Below are positions 58,501 to 62,981 of a DNA stretch of 64,000 nt, one piece after another. The notes beneath the pieces were generated by a model, which saw nothing but the letters and a program-made list of their open reading frames with translations, did not search any database and was not told where the DNA came from. Source of the stretch: Siphonodentalium dalli (taxonomy: Eukaryota > Mollusca > Scaphopoda > Gadilida > Siphonodentaliidae); assembly GCA_032622095.1 (NCBI GenBank), contig CP136068.1:58428025-58492024 (forward strand), given 5' to 3'. The position numbers were made by a program, and so were the translations under genes. The stretch's first letter is position 1; each line of letters begins with the position of its first letter.

Positions 58501-59796
58501 TATATAGCAAATATCTTGATGATCATATCAATGGTATGGCCAGTAGCCTGTGCTAATGGATTTAATTTTGAAATTGATTGACTCCAAAATAACTTGTTCC
58601 AATCTAAATGTCAACAGCTATGATAAATTTAATAATGATTGGACTGAAGGTACGACAAGTAGTCATTGCTAATGGAAATTGTTGACAGAAGCACGAACAC
58701 AACGGATGACGGATAACAACCCATGGCAACAACAGCTCAAAATTTTAGTTGAGCTAAAAATAAAGGATACTGACTGATGGCAATGTCTTTTTTTGAGAAT
58801 TTTCATTGGTGTAACACAGGTTATTGAGTAAGGCATAGGAAGGAAGTGTAACTCACAAATACTGATGAAAAGTTGTGCAAATATCAACTTAATACATATT
58901 TCATACAGTTTACTTGGTTATTTTCTCGTCATTGTTATTTTGCACCAAGTATTCTTCCAAATATTAGTGATGGTATCCCCCGAATAGAATCAACTAAATG
59001 GGATCTCGATCAATAAAGAACCACGCAGACCTAACATTTAGCAGTTTTAGTCATATGTCTCTGGCTGCCATGTTTTTTAACAAATTTCGAAAACAAATCA
59101 ATGGCTCCCATCAACCGGAAGATCCATATGAAGTTTAGTGATGATCGAATAAGGGATGTGGCTTGTAGGGTGTGTCCAAGGAAATTCTTGATGGACGGAT
59201 GCATGGACGGACACAATAACGCATGACGGATGCCAACCCATGGCAATAGCAGTAGAGCTAATGAATCAAATTATCAGCTAGATGGCTCAGAAATTGAGTT
59301 TTTTCTGTCAAAGTTCCCTGAAAATGTTTATTATTAATCAGACGGAACTGTAAAGAATCATTCAAGTATTGTTACAAACAGGCAAAAGGATGACTTCCAA
59401 TGTAACAGTTCCAACATGCTATCGTCACAACATGCAATAGAACTTAACTACAGTAATGCCCTAAGTAATCGACCCTTTAACCACAGCAGAATTATGGATA
59501 ACTTTTCAGGATTTAGTCAAATATATCACTTGTTGCCATTTATCGGAAAGCTCTCACTGAGAGCTTTCCGATGAATGGCAACAAGACATATTTCCGACTA
59601 AATCCTGAAAAGTTACCCATAATTCTGCAGTGGTTAAGGAGTCGATTACTTAGGGCATTACTGTAAATACCTGCTGACAGATGCTTAGTAATTCAATTAC
59701 CTGGTACTTTTCTTGCCCAATCAATGATGTATTTGAGCTCAGTATACCCATAATGCATCATTTCATTGATGCCAATGTTACTCATGTCAGGTTGAC
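32265..59796 (-). CDS. Nuclear receptor ligand-binding domain, four visible exons (5' part outside window)
   Basis: Exons 59701-59796, 53336-53420, 50655-50842 and 32265-32500 join in frame with GT-AG introns in phases 1, 2 and 1. Together they encode about 200 residues that match helices 3 to 12 of a nuclear receptor ligand-binding domain. The signature region (WARKVPGF.TL.LEDQMALLK), the helix 8 segment (EFCIMNGIVL), the helix 10 segment (RFGKMLLRLPALRTVS) and the AF-2 helix (LVSELI) all occur in order. Such proteins are ligand-regulated or constitutive transcription factors acting in the nucleus. Helices 1-2, the hinge and the two-zinc-finger DNA-binding domain lie past the right edge; no CxxC finger exon is seen up to 64000. 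The subfamily is unresolved: parts recall NR1H/EcR, ERR (NR3B) and COUP-TF (NR2F). No frame break is seen. Confidence 0.93.
32571..32815 (-). mobile_element. 3' end of a LINE/SINE with GATA microsatellite tail
   Basis: On the minus strand the sequence ends GTGAAATAAAGTATCTATCT followed by TATC repeats (GATA on plus, 32571-32594). Many animal L2/CR1/RTE-like elements end in this way. The upstream limit is uncertain. It sits 70 bp inside the last intron, and the open frame running through it into the exon is fortuitous. Confidence 0.55.
32816..33745. other. Intron, no recognised element
   Basis: GTTGGAGATCCTCTATATCA at 33293 resembles the end of the foldback at 60361-60536 (GATCCTCTATATATCACATG). 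The overlapping open frames at 33191-33673 are not recognisable. Confidence 0.4.
33746..33933. repeat. Tandem pair, 105-bp period
   Basis: TAGGCCATTAGTTGATAGGT through CCCAGGCATATCGTCCAATG is repeated from 33851 with few changes. CCAATCATTGGACG and CGTCCAATG give each unit a small inverted repeat. Confidence 0.75.
33934..35400. other. Intron, unclassified dispersed sequence
   Basis: GGTGACTTCACGGGAAGTGT, AGCA at 34192 is mirrored at 38187-38210 (TGCTACACTTCCCGTGAAAT), so both belong to one family or mark an inverted pair 4 kb apart. GTTCAGGAAAGGACATTTTT occurs at 34804 and 34975. The open frames at 34021-34320 and 34908-35174 match no family I know. Confidence 0.4.
35401..37074 (+). repeat. 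Repeat F body, diverged units
   Basis: Repeated GATAGCAT.TGTCTATG, AGGGTTAATT and ACCGATCAACCGATCGATAC words. Two close copies with CAAAAACTATACAGGTGAGG stand at 36768 and 36928. The minus-strand frame of 124 codons at 35721-36095 is composed of these units and is not a gene. Confidence 0.6.
37075..37510 (+). repeat. Repeat F tandem array, three units of about 145 bp
   Basis: Units start AAAAAGGGCCATAACTC at 37080, 37230 and 37380. Each has AACCCATATTC.AACT.GAT, CTGTATTT and CCAAATTTG.TTC.GATCAG. The 117-codon minus frame across them shows the same repetition and is a shadow. Confidence 0.8.
37525..37596. repeat. CAGA and GGAC microsatellite
   Basis: About fourteen CAGA units followed by four to five GGAC units, then CTAACGACGAGTGGTCAATC. 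It lies just inside the right terminus of repeat F, as GGAC runs do in families D, H and the AAGATGGC arrays. Confidence 0.9.
37597..37665 (+). repeat. Repeat F terminus
   Basis: GTTTACCATACTATGGTATG, GGTAAACATAAAAACTA ends the element. It contains a small palindrome (TGTTTACC...GGTAAACA). The matching end at 32228-32267 overlaps the receptor stop codon. Confidence 0.75.
37666..38380. other. Intron, no recognised element
   Basis: AT-rich. It contains the mirror of the 34192 segment at 38187-38210. The 64-codon frame at 38124-38318 shows nothing recognisable. Confidence 0.4.
38390..39012. repeat. Two-unit repeat with AAGGTCA half-sites
   Basis: GGATTCTGTTGAAA.TTG.CATAGTTGTTCCTAA occurs at 38539 and 38888, and AAGGTCGTTCTCTCGATTAA at 38635 and 38981, which gives a period of about 350 bp. 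Within it are TCAAGGTCA (38620-38628), TCAAGGTCA as part of AGGTCAAGGTCA (38786-38797) and TGAAGGTCA (38961-38969). Repeats with such words are frequent in bivalve genomes. Confidence 0.65.
39013..39440. other. Intron, no recognised element
   Basis: AT-rich. A short direct duplication, ACATGATGACATATTATGGA (39320 and 39347), is the only structure seen. Confidence 0.4.
39443..40538 (-). repeat. AAGATGGC-array element, complete copy
   Basis: Right terminus at 39443 (ATGAAAGTGTCAATGACACT, then GTAGCTCAACTTGGAAAGG). About six units have CCAAGATGGCTGCTGGCGGC. ACGTACACACGCACACACG and GGACGACGGACGACAAAGCC precede the left terminus at 40510-40538 (ACTTTACAAAGTAAAGTTGA). Confidence 0.85.
40848..40916. 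repeat. 69-bp hairpin, copy 1
   Basis: Arms of about 26 bp, GCCAATGCATTCTCTTATAT continuing ATGCGAG, with centre TCGACCATAGGTCG. The two arms are fully complementary outside the centre. Confidence 0.9.
41113..41181. repeat. 69-bp hairpin, copy 2
   Basis: Same sequence and same centre orientation as copy 1 (TCGACCATAGGTCG). The shared flanks also agree (CCCTGT before, CTAA after). Confidence 0.9.
41315..41383. repeat. 69-bp hairpin, copy 3, centre inverted
   Basis: The arms equal those of copies 1 and 2, apart from a G for T at one site (GCATTCGCTTATATATGCGA). The centre reads CGACCTATGGTCGA, the complement of the other two, and the flank ACAGGG is on the right. The whole hairpin is therefore in the opposite orientation. 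Confidence 0.9.
41646..42040. other. Intron, no recognised element
   Basis: It contains GAATCGGGTATTTGTGGCTC, AATCAAATCTTGAATCGAGT words, weakly like the GATTCGA repeat at 2261. No gene. Confidence 0.4.
42044..42126. repeat. 83-nt imperfect hairpin
   Basis: ACTTAGAACTTTATATTTTT, GTCTCTG pairs with CAGAGACAAAAATGTAAGGT, TCTAAGT. The loop is about 17 nt and there are three mismatches in the central arm. It has pre-miRNA-like dimensions, but nothing shows that it is expressed. Confidence 0.7.
42127..42955. other. Intron, mostly unrecognised
   Basis: 42640-42800 belongs to the dispersed family shared with 19560-19850 (AAAGATGGCC, GATCAGTTTGTGCTGTACGA, ACTGGTTGAGA). The rest shows nothing. Confidence 0.4.
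42957..43312. repeat. Inverted repeat of about 56-bp arms
   Basis: ATATGTATCTCCTAATAAGT, ATCTTGGACACTGAATGAAC at the left is mirrored by GTTCAGTGTCCAAGATACTT at 43254. The left arm holds the 5' breakpoint of the tandem duplication, so copy 2 keeps only part of that arm. Confidence 0.75.
42972..44736. repeat. Tandem duplication copy 1 (1,765 bp)
   Basis: It matches 44737-46501 base for base wherever I compared. The unit holds an inverted repeat, an unrecognised 109-codon minus frame (43045-43374), another of 77 codons (43556-43789), and a repeat-B copy from 43690. The frames have no known family. Codon-level identity between copies says nothing about selection, because the whole unit is identical. 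Confidence 0.95.
44737..46501. repeat. Tandem duplication copy 2 (1,765 bp)
   Basis: Offset exactly 1,765 from copy 1. The junction reads CAAGGTAAATATGTATC. The outside continues as CAAGGTAGGGGGTC at 46496. At most one base of microhomology is seen at the join. Either it is a very young duplication or it arose in assembly. Confidence 0.95.
46502..46865 (+). repeat. Repeat B 3' part, local repeats
   Basis: ATCTACAACTAATGTTGTAT, CAGGCA and AGGGGGTCAAAACTCCAC are each repeated (46440-46520, 46693-46830). A run of 13 C stands at 46615-46627. Confidence 0.65.
46866..47459. other. Intron, no recognised element
   Basis: The minus-strand frames at 46894-47215 (60-73 codons) show no family. Local TGTATGG repeats are present around 46985-47110. 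Confidence 0.4.
48170..48225. promoter_or_regulatory. CCAAT/GC-box-like cluster in the TIR element core
   Basis: TGATTGGCTGAATCCCGTAA, AGCTCCGCCCATC contains an inverted CCAAT box (ATTGG) and a GC box (CCGCCC) 16 bp apart. The copy near 25560 has lost both words partly (GGGCGGACTCCCATTAAGCT). It may be an old promoter of the element. This is inference only. Confidence 0.25.
48361..49116. mobile_element. 756-bp TIR element with six 20-bp palindromes
   Basis: TATGGGAGGCCCTTTTCACA, TTTATTATTTA is mirrored at 49086-49116. CGAATG stands on both sides (48355-48360 and 49117-49122) as a 6-bp target duplication. Three copies of ATTTGCGCTTAAGCGCAAAT lie next to the left TIR (48391, 48421, 48442) and three next to the right (49010, 49031, and 49067 with one changed base). 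Between them is a diverged internal duplication (48530-48700 and 48740-48880) and a run of 15 C (48711-48725). No ORF. The superfamily is unclear. Confidence 0.8.
50125..50654. other. Intron just downstream of the third visible exon
   Basis: No repeat family recognised. The long minus-strand frame that begins in the exon runs past the splice donor into this region by chance. Confidence 0.5.
50655..50842 (-). CDS. Nuclear receptor exon (helices 5-8)
   Basis: The acceptor TTATCTTTCTTTCTTCAG has a strong pyrimidine tract. The donor is TTATCCAG|GTATAA. The exon is 188 bp: one base completing an Arg codon, 62 codons, one base passed on. It encodes SKDLDGSIMFAANLILTSDF (after helix 5, beta-turn region), then LVNATLDFSSRLKEFDL (helix 7) and NTEFCIMNGIVLTYP (helix 8), the usual E...L.aIvL pattern of the fold. 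Both phases agree with the neighbours at 53336-53420 and 32265-32500. Confidence 0.93.
50843..51149. other. Intron, no recognised element
   Basis: About 300 bp between the exon acceptor and an AAGATGGC array. The only structure is the pyrimidine tract at 50845-50862. Confidence 0.5.
51150..52317 (-). repeat. AAGATGGC-array element, complete copy
   Basis: Right terminus at 51150 (ATGAAAGTGCCAATGACACT), left terminus at 52290-52317 (ACTTTACAAAGTAAAGTTGA). Six or seven units lie between, two of them nearly identical (51460-51600 and 51595-51750). It lies in the receptor intron in the gene's own orientation. Confidence 0.85.
52570..52800 (-). repeat. AAGATGGC-array element, fragment
   Basis: CCAAGATGGCCACTAACGGC, CATGG and GTTGGGTATGCCAAAGGATT are unit words. 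No terminus is present. Confidence 0.6.
52801..53335. other. Intron, no recognised element
   Basis: AT-rich sequence, no open frame of note and no repeat recognised. Confidence 0.5.
53336..53420 (-). CDS. Nuclear receptor exon (signature region, helices 4-5)
   Basis: 85 bp: the acceptor is TTTCTTTTGCTTACAG and the donor is GCATACAG|GTAATA. Two bases complete a Gly codon, 27 codons follow, and two bases pass on. It encodes FQTLKLEDQMALLKSSFMEL and NVLRLAY, the ligand-binding domain signature (F..L...DQ..LLK....E...L). The DQ pair and the LLK lysine, which helps hold coactivators, are kept. It is too short to stand out as an open frame. The adjoining AAGATGGC array ends only 15 bp before the acceptor. 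Confidence 0.93.
53436..54378 (-). repeat. AAGATGGC-array element, first part (split by insertion)
   Basis: The right terminus starts at 53436 (ATGAAAGTGTCAATGACACT, then GTAGCTCAACATGGACAGG). Diverged units follow (CCAAGATAGTTGCAGATAGC; CCAAGATGGCTGCTGGTGGC). The element continues at 58386 after the hAT-like insertion. Between 53560 and 54060 there is a stretch with TGGCCATCTTGGATT words and other sequence that I cannot place. Confidence 0.75.
53444..53448 (-). promoter_or_regulatory. Candidate splice branch point supplied by the repeat terminus
   Basis: On the minus strand the repeat's terminal hairpin AGTGTCATTGACACT contains TTGAC. Its A is 25 nt from the first exon base, inside the usual 18-40 nt window. 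It fits the loose YTNAY branch consensus. This is a prediction from spacing and motif only. Confidence 0.35.
54690..55529 (-). CDS. Unrecognised GC-rich coding-like region in the hAT-like element
   Basis: A minus-strand frame of 232 codons (54831-55529) stands in DNA far richer in GC than its surroundings. From a methionine at codon 14 (MDSSVQSSFARRSPVG) it goes to a basic stretch (SGKKRRKTPSHGRR, a possible nuclear localisation signal) and a Ser/Thr/Gln/Glu-rich tail. In a second minus frame, 55111-55389 reads as a 92-codon protein-like sequence (YGFTYNPRRVGRYAHATARG). In the frame next to the first, 54840-54690 reads a Pro/Thr-rich tail ending in KRKKKKKK and a stop. So frame changes, or dual coding, or introns are possible. 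It has no similarity that I recognise to hAT transposase. Confidence 0.4.
55771..57966. mobile_element. 2,196-bp foldback element nested in the hAT-like element
   Basis: Arms of about 160-200 bp: TAGTGTGGTCGTTG, AACCCGGAATAAATTGGATA, CATATCCAAAATCCGCAAAA and TCCAAGATGGCGTCCA at the left (to about 55920) are mirrored at 57790-57966. TTA stands on both sides (55768-55770 and 57967-57969), a 3-bp duplication of the PIF/Harbinger type. The 1.8 kb between the arms has no long open frame. The short frames in the two arms (55734-56006 and 57634-57974) are the same sequence read twice. Confidence 0.75.
58386..58757 (-). repeat. AAGATGGC-array element, second part
   Basis: It continues the array after the hAT-like insertion: ATGCTAATGG, CCAAGATGGCAGACGGCAGC, then ATGGACGGATAACAACCC-like sequence and a left terminus AAATTTTAGTTGAGCTAAAA at 58738-58757. 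The terminus is worn (the GTAAAG palindrome is incomplete). Confidence 0.75.
58758..59035. other. Intron, no recognised element
   Basis: AT-rich; nothing recognised on either strand. Confidence 0.5.
59036..59262 (-). repeat. AAGATGGC-array element, short fragment
   Basis: GGCTGCCATGTTTTTTAACA, then GATGATCGAATAAGGGATGT, then GATGGACGGATGCATGGACG and CCATGGCAATAGCAGTAGAG, CTAATGAATC: one unit and the left terminus, which has lost most of its palindrome. Confidence 0.6.
59451..59662. mobile_element. 212-bp mariner-type foldback MITE
   Basis: It is palindromic over its whole length with few mismatches: CAGTAATGCCCTAAGTAATC at the left, its complement at the right, closing at GCTCTCACTGAGAGC. 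TA flanks both ends (59449-59450 and 59663-59664). The right edge is 36 bp from the splice donor of the receptor exon at 59701. Confidence 0.85.
59701..59796 (-). CDS. Nuclear receptor exon (helix 3)
   Basis: 96 bp between the acceptor GATGATTACATTCCAG (weak pyrimidine tract) and the donor AGTACCAG|GTAATT. It starts with two bases of a split codon and ends with the first base of the Gly codon completed in the next exon. It encodes QPDMSNIGINEMMHYG and YTELKYIIDWARKVP(G). WARKVPGF is the helix 3 signature; the usual charge-clamp lysine of WAK..PGF reads Arg here, with Lys next. The 5' boundary is less sure than the other splice sites, because the first 15 residues are not conserved. The preceding exon is not in the window. 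Confidence 0.88.
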
Positions 59797-59847
59797 CTGG
59801 AATGTAATCATCACATGATCATGAACAATAAATAAAAAATTAACGAA

Positions 59848-60036
59848 TGAATGTGTCAATGACACTGTTATGTAGCTCAACTCAGAGAGGGGACAATTTG
59901 GAAAATGTTAAGACCGCCATGTTTTTCGATGAAATATGGAAAATTTTGATAACTCTCATGACTGTAGGGCATACCAAATGATTTAGTCATGCAAAGAATA
60001 AAATCCAAGCTGGCTGCCGGTGGATGTACTCTAAAC
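59848..60036 (-). repeat. AAGATGGC-array element, 3' fragment
   Basis: The right terminus at 59848 (ATGAATGTGTCAATGACACT, GTTATGTAGCTCAACTCAG) lies about 50 bp upstream of the helix 3 exon in gene orientation. One unit follows (CCAAGCTGGCTGCCGG). Confidence 0.65.
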
Positions 60037-60360
60037 ATTGTGGATATTGGATTTTCATTACTATTAATTTATTGACATCATTTTACCACATAATATAATT
60101 AGCCCCTAAACTCGGCCTCATATTTTTAGTAAGATGCACGTGTATTATCGGCATGTGCAGTGACGTAAGAGCTTAGCGCAATCATATAGATCAATGTTAT
60201 TAAGGGCGGTTGAACAATTTTGTCAATATGAAAAGACACATTTAAAATGGAAATATATTTTTTCTTGGAGGTGTCTGTACTTCCTCTTTGGTTTGTGATA
60301 AGGAAATCAATATTAATTTTTTTAACCCCAGACGTTTCGAGGTCGTTTTTCCTTGCTAAA
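60037..60360. other. No recognised feature
   Basis: A minus frame of 92 codons (60126-60404) has no recognised family and overlaps the foldback element. Confidence 0.4.
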
Positions 60361-60536
60361 ATGTGATATACAGAGGATCTCATATTCGTTGCAATTCCAT
60401 ACAAAATTTATAAAACCTCGTCCACTAAATTCAATTCGAGCCTGGCTAAAGCTTGGCTGGAAATCGAATTTAGTGCAATCGGTTAATAACTTTTCTATAG
60501 AATTGTGACTCATTAGAGATCCTCTATATATCACAT
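60361..60536. mobile_element. 176-bp foldback MITE
   Basis: ATGTGATATACAGAGGATCT at the left is mirrored by AGATCCTCTATATATCACAT at the right. Inside, TCCACTAAATTCAATTCGAG pairs with CGAATTTAGTG around GCTAAAGCTTGGC. A related end occurs at 33293. I see no target duplication. Confidence 0.65.
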
Positions 60537-60586
60537 GCAACTATGGGAATAAAATGTTCATGTTTTCAAAACAGGACATCACGTCT

Positions 60587-60677
60587 ACAAGACAGTCAAT
60601 GACTGTGGAGTTGCTCACCAGACTGTTAGGACAGAGAAGACTGGGACTCTGAAGACTACAATAGTCAGTACTTCGCG
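60587..60677 (+). repeat. Dispersed repeat B, 5' fragment
   Basis: ACAAGACAGTCAATGACTGT, GCTCACCAGACTG, GACTGGGACTCTGAAGACTA, AATAGTCAGTACTT; then truncated. Confidence 0.7.
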
Positions 60678-61405
60678 ACCTGATTTCCATTCTGTCCTAA
60701 GTGCATTTTTTGTGTTTCCGAGTAAATCGATTTTTAAATTTCAAAGTTCTGGCAATTGGTTGTTATTAGACTTATGGTGGATATCCTGGTATCTGCCGAA
60801 AAATCAGTACTCATTCTGCCAATAACCATCAACTTCGATAAGGAGATGCTCTTTCTTATTTGATATTTCGACCAGATTCGGGAGGTGGGGTGCGATTTTT
60901 TGCATTTAGCACAATATGGACTCAGTCTTAGTAGAATCTTTTTCGTGGAACACTATGGAAACGAAAAAAAATTCAGGACCGGTCTGTTCCAAGTGGTGAT
61001 TATAAAAGAGATAATACGCACTTGGGACAACATGAAGAAATATTTAGTCTCAATTTACCGTAAAACATGATAGAATTAGAGATTCACAATGTGAGCAGAG
61101 TGTGATATGTGCGCTCTTTGGAACAGACAGCCAGCACATCGACATAGACACAAGCATTTTGAATTGGTGTTGTATGGAAAGCATGCGACTCTTGATGATA
61201 TATTGCATACGTAATGTTGATATGGCTTCATGGAATGTACTCTTCGTTAATGTTACATTGCGAGTTTGATGCGTATATATTAGTCCAGGAGATATTGGTC
61301 GACATCTGCACCCCCACCAGGACTCAACTTCACCCCACTAATTTTCTTTCTTAATGTCTCCTCTAGTTTGTTTCGGTTGTTAACAAGAAAAAAAGTGGCC
61401 GCAGA
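60678..61405. other. No recognised feature
   Basis: AT-rich. The plus frame at 60885-61070 (61 codons) is not recognisable. Confidence 0.4.
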
Positions 61406-61409
61406 GACT

Positions 61410-62650
61410 CCAGACAAGATGGCGTCCATCGTGGCGGCCATTTTGTTTATATGCATCAGGTCTCTTTGATCGCCGTTATAGTAAAGATGATATAAAAAGC
61501 GGTCTTGTTTTCCGCTCGATTTGTTATGCTAATATACAACCCTCACAAGTTAGCCAAAAGTCCGACGCCAGAATCCAATATGGCGGCCATCTTGGCCGCC
61601 GAAATGTGAATATAAGCTATTTTTCTTACATTTTACCACCTTTGGTTTGTCTCTATGGGAAAGTATTGGCATATTGGCGTGAATTTATACATTTATCGTA
61701 TAGAAGAGTCATTGACGAACACAATGGGATCATAATATACATTCATAGTGGGATAGTTTTGTCCAATAACACGTTTCCCAAATGCCGGTATAATAGGTCA
61801 AAGCCGAACCAACACTAATAACGCGATGTAATGTTTCGAATCAATGAAAGTTATTGCTATCATAACAACACCCATGCATATATATGTGCAGGAGATACTC
61901 GAGCTAGGATTCCTCTTATACCTGAGTTGTGGAATATTTATCCAAATCCAAGACGGCGGCCAAAATGGCCACCAGAAATAGAAAAATCGCCAAAATTTTT
62001 AACATCAGTGAGCGTTATTGTCACGACAATTCCACACCGGTTAACTATTGTGAGTTGGGAACACTTAGGCGAAGTACTTTCATTATACCATATCCAAACA
62101 AAAGTCACGAAATTCCCTCATATTCACATCATTGGGCATTATTTTCGAGACAACTGCACACATGCAGACAGTTAATTTGGAAATACTGAGGTGAAGTAAT
62201 TACCTTGCATCTCATACAATAAATTGTTCTCCAGATCGAAGATGGCGGCCAAAATGGAGACCGAAATTTGAAATCAAGCTCACATTCCTTTACTTTCTTA
62301 CGATGGTCGTTATTGTTACGCGAATTCTGCCCACAATTACATGTTCATATGGATAATGGAACATTGATATGAAGTATTCATTTGAGTTTGGCAAACTCTC
62401 ACAGTCAAGACGGTGGCCAAACTGGCGGCCAGAAATTGAAAAGAAGTCAATATTATCACATACTAATTTCAACTTTTTGTCATTGTATCGATACGTGTGG
62501 ACGACACTGTACATACTATAGGCCATTTATTAGTTTCAACATAAGTAGTAGCCTTCTGGAAAGATGAAAACCCACAATTAATCATCGCGATGTGGCATTT
62601 CAAAATCCATTGTCCACCATAAGCGCCCATAATGGCCGTTTAGGTGCGCC
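61410..62650 (+). repeat. Tandem repeat G with AAGATGGCGGC cores
   Basis: Five diverged units have cores CAAGATGGCGTCCATCGTGG (61418), CAATATGGCGGCCATCTTGG (61577), CAAGACGGCGGCCAAAATGG (61949), GAAGATGGCGGCCAAAATGG (62239) and CAAGACGGTGGCCAAACTGG (62406). GTTATTG..ACG, ATTTGAAAT and ACAATT..AC words lie between. Spacing is irregular (150-380 bp). The unit is not the one in the AAGATGGC-array elements; only the core agrees. Confidence 0.7.
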
Positions 62651-62681
62651 AAATAGCCATAGTATGGCCTCCAAAAATCAA

Positions 62682-62981
62682 AACAACAGTACCTGAGCTT
62701 ATTCTGATTTGCCACATTCAGCATTATCTGCATGGACCAGTTTCCGTCTCTTCGTCAGATTAATCTATCTCTCTCACACCATCACAGTTTTCTACACTTC
62801 TTTTTAGAAAGGTCCCACTAATCGGAATATTAACAACAGTACCTGAGCTTATTCTGATTTGCCACAATCAGCATTATCTGCATGGATCAGTTTCCGTCTC
62901 TTCGTCAGATTAATCTATCTCTCTCACACCATCACAGTTTTCTACACTTCTTTTTAGAAAGGTCCCACTAATCGGAATATG
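62682..62981. repeat. Tandem duplication, 2 x 150 bp
   Basis: AACAACAGTACCTGAGCTTA through GGTCCCACTAATCGGAATAT occurs at 62682 and again at 62832 with two or three differences (CACATT/CACAAT, GGACCAG/GGATCAG). No coding frame runs through both units. Confidence 0.9.
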
